The notes under the pieces: model-generated
What the model was told of the DNA's origin: nothing
Seen by the model: only the letters and a program-made list of their open reading frames with translations
Databases searched by the model: none
In this document: positions 59,667 through 64,000 of the stretch, one piece after another
How the letters are laid out: every line of letters starts with the position of its first letter
Position numbering within the stretch: position 1 is the first letter of the stretch
Assembly (NCBI GenBank): GCA_949372875.1
Contig: CASIAW010000004.1
Location: 62,001-126,000, forward strand
Origin: Candidatus Poseidoniaceae archaeon
GTDB taxonomy: Archaea; Thermoplasmatota; Poseidoniia; Poseidoniales; Poseidoniaceae
Direction of reading: 5' to 3'
Length of the DNA: 64,000 bases
Position numbers and translations under genes: made by a program

Positions 59667-61396
59667 GTTGTCGGCATCAAGTTGATGAGGAGAGACACTG
59701 TGCTCTGTACATGCAAGGCAACGGGGTTCGTGACATTGCGTTCAAGAAAATTGAAGAAAAAATGATGACCAAGGGCATTAATCTTGCCGTATTGGATAAT
59801 CAAGAACTCGCCGAAGTGGCAAAACATTTCACGGGTGAAACTCCACCAGACCATATTCCTCGAGAAACAATTATCGAAATCTTATCCCAACAAGACTCGG
59901 TTCAGAGTTGGGCCCTTTCTGTCAAAGATAAAATCGGTACCAAGACCGCAGAAGCAGCGAAAAGTCAAATTCGAGAGCGGGTTCAATCCGTTCGCTCCAG
60001 CGCCGATGCAGTGGTACAAAATGACCCGGTAGCAGCTCAAATGGCTGAACGGTTCGGCGTTTGGCTTCAAAACAGTGGCTTTACGGCAGCTCAACTTACT
60101 CAAATGCTTGATGCGAACTCAGACGGCATTATCTCAACTGAAGAAGCAACGAACTTAGTCAAAACCCTCGCGAAAATGGACCCACCTGCTTGGGTTATGG
60201 ACCACGTTACCAACTTCCTCGACGCTGATGGAAGTGGCCAAGTTACCGTCACTGAATGGTATGAATTCCTTGAATCAATTGGTTTTGAAATTGACCAAAC
60301 TCCCGCAGTTGATGAGTTTGAAGATTTAGAAATGGAGATTGTATCCGACAAGAGAGATATCGAAGAATCCACCAGCCTTTCGCTGCGAACATATTCTGGA
60401 CCAAACCTTGTCATTCACGTCACTGACGGGAACACAAAAGAGATTCAACTCGATGGGACTTTCCTTGTTGGCGGAAATGTGATGGGGCAAGGGAAATGGG
60501 TCTCAGATACCCGGTTCACAGTCTTCATCGAAGGCTGGAATTGGTGGGTCGGCGAACTTACCCACGAAGGAATGAGGACCACTTGCGTTGAGACTCAAGA
60601 CCAAATTCTCTCCGTCAAACCAAGTAATCTTGAACCGTTCCATCCTTCTTACAACGGACCAATAGCCGGATTCTATGTAAGTGATTATGAACCAAAGAAC
60701 GACTGGCACTATGTACATATTACCGAAAATAGCCCAGGTAATTTCACTTGGAAAAATCGAGCAAATGCCAGTTGGTCGCTAACATTAATGGGCGGCGTGT
60801 TCCACTTGTCAGATGATTGCCCATATTTCAAAGATGGACTTCGAGTATGGAACCTCAAAGCGGAAGGTGGTAAAACTGTCCTATCAAGCCCAGGTGTTGG
60901 GGAGAAATATTACCTTTCGGATGAACGTGATTACCCTTTATACAATACAGCACCTGAGCCGGTATACACTTCTCCAATTCAATCCCAACTTTCGGGATTC
61001 ACTCTCAATCACGCGAATGATGATGACCAGAAGGATGAATTCAATCCAGACATCATCGAATACACTGAAAAAATGATTCATGAACTTGAGACATCACGTC
61101 TTTCCAGCGAATCACAAGCCATTATTGACCGCTGTGAAGAACGTTCTGTCGCTTTGAAGTTTGAAGAACACAGTCGAACATTATTGGCCTCGAGCGAATA
61201 TCGTGGCGGTTTTACAGTTCAGGGTGAAATCGACAGTGGACCCTTTACTGCTGAGATTCGACTCTTACCTGAAGATAATGAATTGGTTGAGTCACTTAAG
61301 AAAGGCCAAATTATCACCTGTCAAGCGAAAATAATTGGATGGTCAAGCGGTTCACGTCGAGCGACTCTTGAAGGGCGAAATCCTGTCCAAGACTGA
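59663..61396 (+). CDS. EF-hand-containing protein of unknown function
   Basis: Two EF-hand loops are present: DANSDGIISTEEA and DADGSGQVTVTEW, near residues 155-210. The N-terminal ~100 residues are helical. The middle region (about 240-430) is aromatic-rich and may be a beta domain (FTVFIEGWNWWVGELTHEG), and the C-terminus looks OB-like (FTVQGEIDSGPFTAEIRLL). I recognise no family for the whole. ATG 59663 overlaps the CCA-enzyme stop; ATG 59711 and 59765 are alternatives because the first residues (SCRHQVDEERHC) are not hallmark sequence. Calcium binding is inferred. Confidence 0.65.
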   Translation: MSCRHQVDEERHCALYMQGNGVRDIAFKKIEEKMMTKGINLAVLDNQELAEVAKHFTGETPPDHIPRETIIEILSQQDSVQSWALSVKDKIGTKTAEAAKSQIRERVQSVRSSADAVVQNDPVAAQMAERFGVWLQNSGFTAAQLTQMLDANSDGIISTEEATNLVKTLAKMDPPAWVMDHVTNFLDADGSGQVTVTEWYEFLESIGFEIDQTPAVDEFEDLEMEIVSDKRDIEESTSLSLRTYSGPNLVIHVTDGNTKEIQLDGTFLVGGNVMGQGKWVSDTRFTVFIEGWNWWVGELTHEGMRTTCVETQDQILSVKPSNLEPFHPSYNGPIAGFYVSDYEPKNDWHYVHITENSPGNFTWKNRANASWSLTLMGGVFHLSDDCPYFKDGLRVWNLKAEGGKTVLSSPGVGEKYYLSDERDYPLYNTAPEPVYTSPIQSQLSGFTLNHANDDDQKDEFNPDIIEYTEKMIHELETSRLSSESQAIIDRCEERSVALKFEEHSRTLLASSEYRGGFTVQGEIDSGPFTAEIRLLPEDNELVESLKKGQIITCQAKIIGWSSGSRRATLEGRNPVQD

Positions 61397-61397
61397 A

Positions 61398-62567
61398 TCA
61401 CTTGAGCGCACGAGCGATGACGATTCGCTGAACTTCTTGAGTTCCTTCATAGATTTGCGTAATCTTCGCATCTCTAAAGAAACGTTCAACTGGGAACTCC
61501 TTCGTGTAACCATAGCCGCCGAGAACTTGGATGGCTCGTTCTGAAACCCACATGGCTGTGTCACCTGCGTACAACTTCGCCATACTTGCTTCTTTCGAAT
61601 GTCGAGGTCCGTTGTGTTCGTAATGTTGTTGCTTGACCCATGATGCACGATAGACAAGCAGGCGGGATGCTTCAATTCGTGTCGCCATATCAGCAAGGTA
61701 AGCGGTAATCATTTGATGTCGAGCGATAACTTGACCGAATGCTTCACGTTCATGAGCGTATTTGAGTGCTGCTTCAAAGGCACCTTGTGCGATACCCAAA
61801 GCCTGTGCAGCAATACCGATACGGCTGTTGTCAAGTGCGTTCATAGCGATTGGGAACCCTTTACCGACGCCCTTGAGGACGTTTTCAACAGGAACTTTGC
61901 AGTCATTGAGAATGAGCGTGCAGGTGTCAGAAGAACGGATTCCGAGTTTATTTTCTTTCTTACCAACAGAGAATCCTTCGAACGAAGAATCCACAATAAA
62001 AGCGGTTGAGCCACCGTGCTTTTTGACACCGTAATCTGGGTGATCAACATCTTTAGCAAACAAGACCAAGATTTTCGCTTGAACGCCGTTTGTCACCCAC
62101 ATTTTCTCGCCATTGAGGATGTAATGCTTGCCGTCATCGGATAGTTTTGCTTTGCAAATCATAGCTGCTGCATCGGTTCCTGCACCTGCTTCGGAAAGAG
62201 AATAAGCTCCGACTTCGCCTGCTGCAAGTCGTGTGAGGTACTGTTCTTTTTGCGACTCATTGCCATGAAGTGCGATTGTTTTGGCACACAATCCAACGTG
62301 AACACAATACATGACAGCGAACGAAGGGTCAACACGGGCTAATTCTTCAACAATGATAGATTCTGAAACATCATCGACGGGCGAGCCGCCGTATTTTTCA
62401 GGAATCGTTACGCCTTGAAGGCCATATTCAATGAATTGTTCCCATTCCTCGGAGGGAGCAATCTGATTTTCGTCTCGATGCTCAATTGTTGGCGTCAAGA
62501 CGCTTTCTGCGAAATCACGGACAAGTTCTCGAATCATTTGCTGTTCATCGGTTTCTGCATAATCCAT
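61398..62567 (-). CDS. Acyl-CoA dehydrogenase
   Basis: This FAD enzyme oxidises acyl-CoA to enoyl-CoA. The family motifs are present: GAYSLSEAGAGTDAAAM (FAD/substrate), LNGEKMWVTNG, IAAQALGIAQGAFEAALKYAHEREAFGQ, and the C-terminal QIYEGTQEVQRIVIARAL where the Glu of YEGTQE is the catalytic base. At 389 residues from ATG 62567 it is standard in length. The chain-length or branched-chain preference is not clear by eye. It lies alone, convergent with the EF-hand gene and divergent from gcvH. Confidence 0.94.
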   Translation of the reverse strand: MDYAETDEQQMIRELVRDFAESVLTPTIEHRDENQIAPSEEWEQFIEYGLQGVTIPEKYGGSPVDDVSESIIVEELARVDPSFAVMYCVHVGLCAKTIALHGNESQKEQYLTRLAAGEVGAYSLSEAGAGTDAAAMICKAKLSDDGKHYILNGEKMWVTNGVQAKILVLFAKDVDHPDYGVKKHGGSTAFIVDSSFEGFSVGKKENKLGIRSSDTCTLILNDCKVPVENVLKGVGKGFPIAMNALDNSRIGIAAQALGIAQGAFEAALKYAHEREAFGQVIARHQMITAYLADMATRIEASRLLVYRASWVKQQHYEHNGPRHSKEASMAKLYAGDTAMWVSERAIQVLGGYGYTKEFPVERFFRDAKITQIYEGTQEVQRIVIARALK

Positions 62568-62688
62568 AGGCGACCAAAGGGGCCTAAAACGCCGACTCAC
62601 TTAACCCGTTTGTCGTTTTTGGTTGAAGGTCGATTATGCCTCAATTTGATATACAATGGTGTTTGGGGCGGACTAAGGGAGTCAAACC

Positions 62689-63090
62689 ATGGACGAAGAA
62701 GTGGTAGAATTCAGCGTAGCCCATAACAGAAAATATTCTCGAGACCACTTGTGGTATCAAGAGAAGGATGAGAGATTAATGATAGGTGTTAGTGAATACC
62801 TTGCCGTTGAAATCGGTGAAGTACTGCGCGTTATCCTCCCTCAAGCAGAATATGAAATTGATGAAGGGAGAGACATGTTCTCGATTTGGACAGCTGAAGA
62901 AAAGGTTGCCTTCCCTTCACAGTATTCAGGTCTCATCGCAGAAGTCAACGGTGAAGTCGAGATTAATCCTGACTTGGTCAATGATTCCGCATACGACCAC
63001 GGATGGATTATCATCATCGAACCTCACGAAATGGATCTCGAAAACCTCCTCGACCCCGATGAGTATGTCGATTTCCTTGCTGAACTTTGA
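62689..63090 (+). CDS. gcvH: Glycine cleavage system H protein (lipoyl carrier), solitary
   Basis: The H protein carries the aminomethyl group on lipoyl-lysine between the other glycine cleavage enzymes. Recognisable parts are KYSRDHLWYQEKDERLMIGVSEY, ILPQAEYEIDEGRDMFSIW, and the lipoylation region AEEKVAFPSQYSGLIAEVNGEV, in which Lys of EEK is the expected attachment site. The C-terminus ends in a DPDEYVDFLAEL tail like many members. At 133 residues the size is right. No gcvT, gcvP or lipoate genes are near, so it may serve another lipoyl pathway or sit apart from its partners. It precedes hpt by 36 bases. Confidence 0.87.
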   Translation: MDEEVVEFSVAHNRKYSRDHLWYQEKDERLMIGVSEYLAVEIGEVLRVILPQAEYEIDEGRDMFSIWTAEEKVAFPSQYSGLIAEVNGEVEINPDLVNDSAYDHGWIIIIEPHEMDLENLLDPDEYVDFLAEL

Positions 63091-63126
63091 GTAAAGGTCA
63101 TACTCCGCCACTCTTGGCCCTTTGCT

Positions 63127-63705
63127 ATGACAGATGCTCTGCATCGGCTTCGTGAGAGCCTACGTAATGCCCCCGTTATTTGGAAAGGCGATTATCCCTA
63201 TTTTATTCACCCCATCACCGATGGGGTTCCACGTCTTGATCCATTGGTATTGAAAGCCGTTACCGATTTGTGTGAAACGGCGATTAAATGGGACGATATC
63301 GACCTCATATTGGGTATTGAAGCAATGGGCTTACCCCTCACTGCACCTCTCAGTATCCGAGTCGGAATCCCGCTCATAGTAGCCCGTAAGCGGCCGTATG
63401 GGCTTGAAGGCGAAGTTATCATTGGGCAAGAGACGGGTTATTCAAAGGGAGAAATGTATCTCAATGACCTCAAGCCGGGTGAAAAAGTCGTTATCGTCGA
63501 TGATGTACTTTCAACAGGTGGAACGCTCAAAGCCGTTCTTGAAGGTGTTCGCAGGACGGGGGCAGAAGTCACACACATCATTGCAGTGGTTGAAAAAGGC
63601 CCTGGATTGGTTCAACTGCAAGCCGAATATCCTGAAGTGATTATTGAATCTCTCGTCCGCTTAGAAATGGATGGAGATCGCATCATTTTGCTCGATGAAG
63701 ACTAA
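63127..63705 (+). CDS. hpt: Hypoxanthine/guanine phosphoribosyltransferase, archaeal type
   Basis: The protein recycles purine bases by transferring them to PRPP. DYPYFIHPITDGVPRLDP near the N-terminus is characteristic of the archaeal family. The PRPP-binding motif is VVIVDDVLSTGGTL, and GIEAMGLPLTAPLS is the family glycine loop. At 192 residues the length is normal. Adenine phosphoribosyltransferase is the main alternative, since the folds are related, but the DxxYF start favours the archaeal Hpt group. Confidence 0.9.
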   Translation: MTDALHRLRESLRNAPVIWKGDYPYFIHPITDGVPRLDPLVLKAVTDLCETAIKWDDIDLILGIEAMGLPLTAPLSIRVGIPLIVARKRPYGLEGEVIIGQETGYSKGEMYLNDLKPGEKVVIVDDVLSTGGTLKAVLEGVRRTGAEVTHIIAVVEKGPGLVQLQAEYPEVIIESLVRLEMDGDRIILLDED

Positions 63706-63764
63706 CTTCGTGCAAAGGGTGGATTGATGAAGGGTGGGCGTGCCCCCTTGGCTTGGGGACTGCT

Positions 63765-64000
63765 ATGGACTTAGATCGTCACGACTTCCAACTTACCGAG
63801 TTGATGGAGCGAATTCAAGCCAATGACAACCGCTTAGTGGCCCTTCAAGTCCCTGAGGGATTGAAGATGCAAGCCCTTGAGATGATGGACACTATTGAAA
63901 CTGAAACAAGTGCAAAAGTGATTTTGGCTGCAGACCCGTGCTATGGAGCGTGTGATTTAGTTCACGACAAAATGGGAATGATGGGTGTCGAATTAGTTGC
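63765..64000 (+). CDS. dph2: Diphthamide synthase subunit Dph2 (3' partial)
   Basis: Not in the ORF track because the frame runs off the window. From ATG 63765 the frame reads MDLDRHDFQLTELMERIQAN and on to the last base. The stretch LQVPEGLK then AADPCYGACDLVHDKMG is the N-terminal signature of archaeal Dph2, whose first conserved Cys in DPC-x-G-AC-D helps bind the radical-SAM iron-sulfur cluster that modifies elongation factor 2. About 78 residues are visible of roughly 330. It is downstream of hpt on the same strand. Confidence 0.88.
   Translation, partial: MDLDRHDFQLTELMERIQANDNRLVALQVPEGLKMQALEMMDTIETETSAKVILAADPCYGACDLVHDKMGMMGVELV

Overview
The window looks like a chromosomal piece of a marine planktonic euryarchaeon, most likely Marine Group II (Poseidoniales). 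Three kinds of evidence point there. First, the information-processing genes are archaeal: RPA with its partner Rpap, Hel308, the KEOPS subunit Cgi121, Dph2, an archaeal-type hypoxanthine phosphoribosyltransferase, isoprenoid-lipid genes, a class III-type pilin signal and TATA-like boxes just upstream of starts. Second, several genes are bacterial in type: MutS1, an endonuclease-type MutL, GyrA/GyrB and a class II CCA-adding enzyme. Third, there are very large secreted proteins with PKD and thrombospondin-type-3 repeats, and many peptidases. The taxonomic call is inference; no rRNA or tRNA gene was seen.

Layout. 1-3985: mutS (5' end cut by the window) and mutL, overlapping. 3982-6494: aroA and moaA, divergent. 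6495-9204: a pilin-like protein, then geranylgeranyl reductase and a polyprenyl diphosphate synthase (archaeal membrane lipids). 9220-12970: three poorly known genes, namely a HemC-like protein without catalytic hallmarks, a helical protein, and a protein with SAP-like repeats plus a fourfold internal repeat. 12976-24870: a long minus-strand run of hel308, cgi121, tldD, pmbA, RPA, Rpap, a small unknown protein, and a Tad-like pilus/secretion module (two T2SF membrane proteins and an ATPase). 24962-30116: a membrane TerB-like protein, a large membrane protein, a SprT-like protein, a thioesterase and a zinc acylase/carboxypeptidase. 30123-37274: a DRE-TIM acyltransferase, gyrA-gyrB and aroD, with a 345-bp gyrB/aroD intergenic region. 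37305-44012: exported and anchored proteins, including a 1400-aa zinc protease with PKD domains and an M28 peptidase. 44089-48863: membrane proteins, a fused thymidylate kinase and a PCMT-like methyltransferase. 48928-54932: a giant surface protein (seven 48-aa propeller-like repeats, TSP3 repeats, C-terminal membrane anchor) interrupted by two +1 indels. 54970-64000: HEAT-repeat protein, M61 peptidase, SerK/ParB-like protein, CCA-adding enzyme, EF-hand protein, acyl-CoA dehydrogenase, GcvH, Hpt and the start of dph2.

Together the genes suggest a heterotroph that degrades protein at the cell surface (M28, zincin and M61 peptidases, surface anchors), makes its own aromatic amino acids and archaeal lipids, and runs a mixed archaeal/bacterial DNA maintenance toolkit. 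I see no CRISPR array, IS element or clear prophage. The least explained parts are the 9.2-13.0 kb block, the Tad-like module with its unknown leader gene, the C-terminal half of the thymidylate kinase, and the indel-bearing repeat protein.
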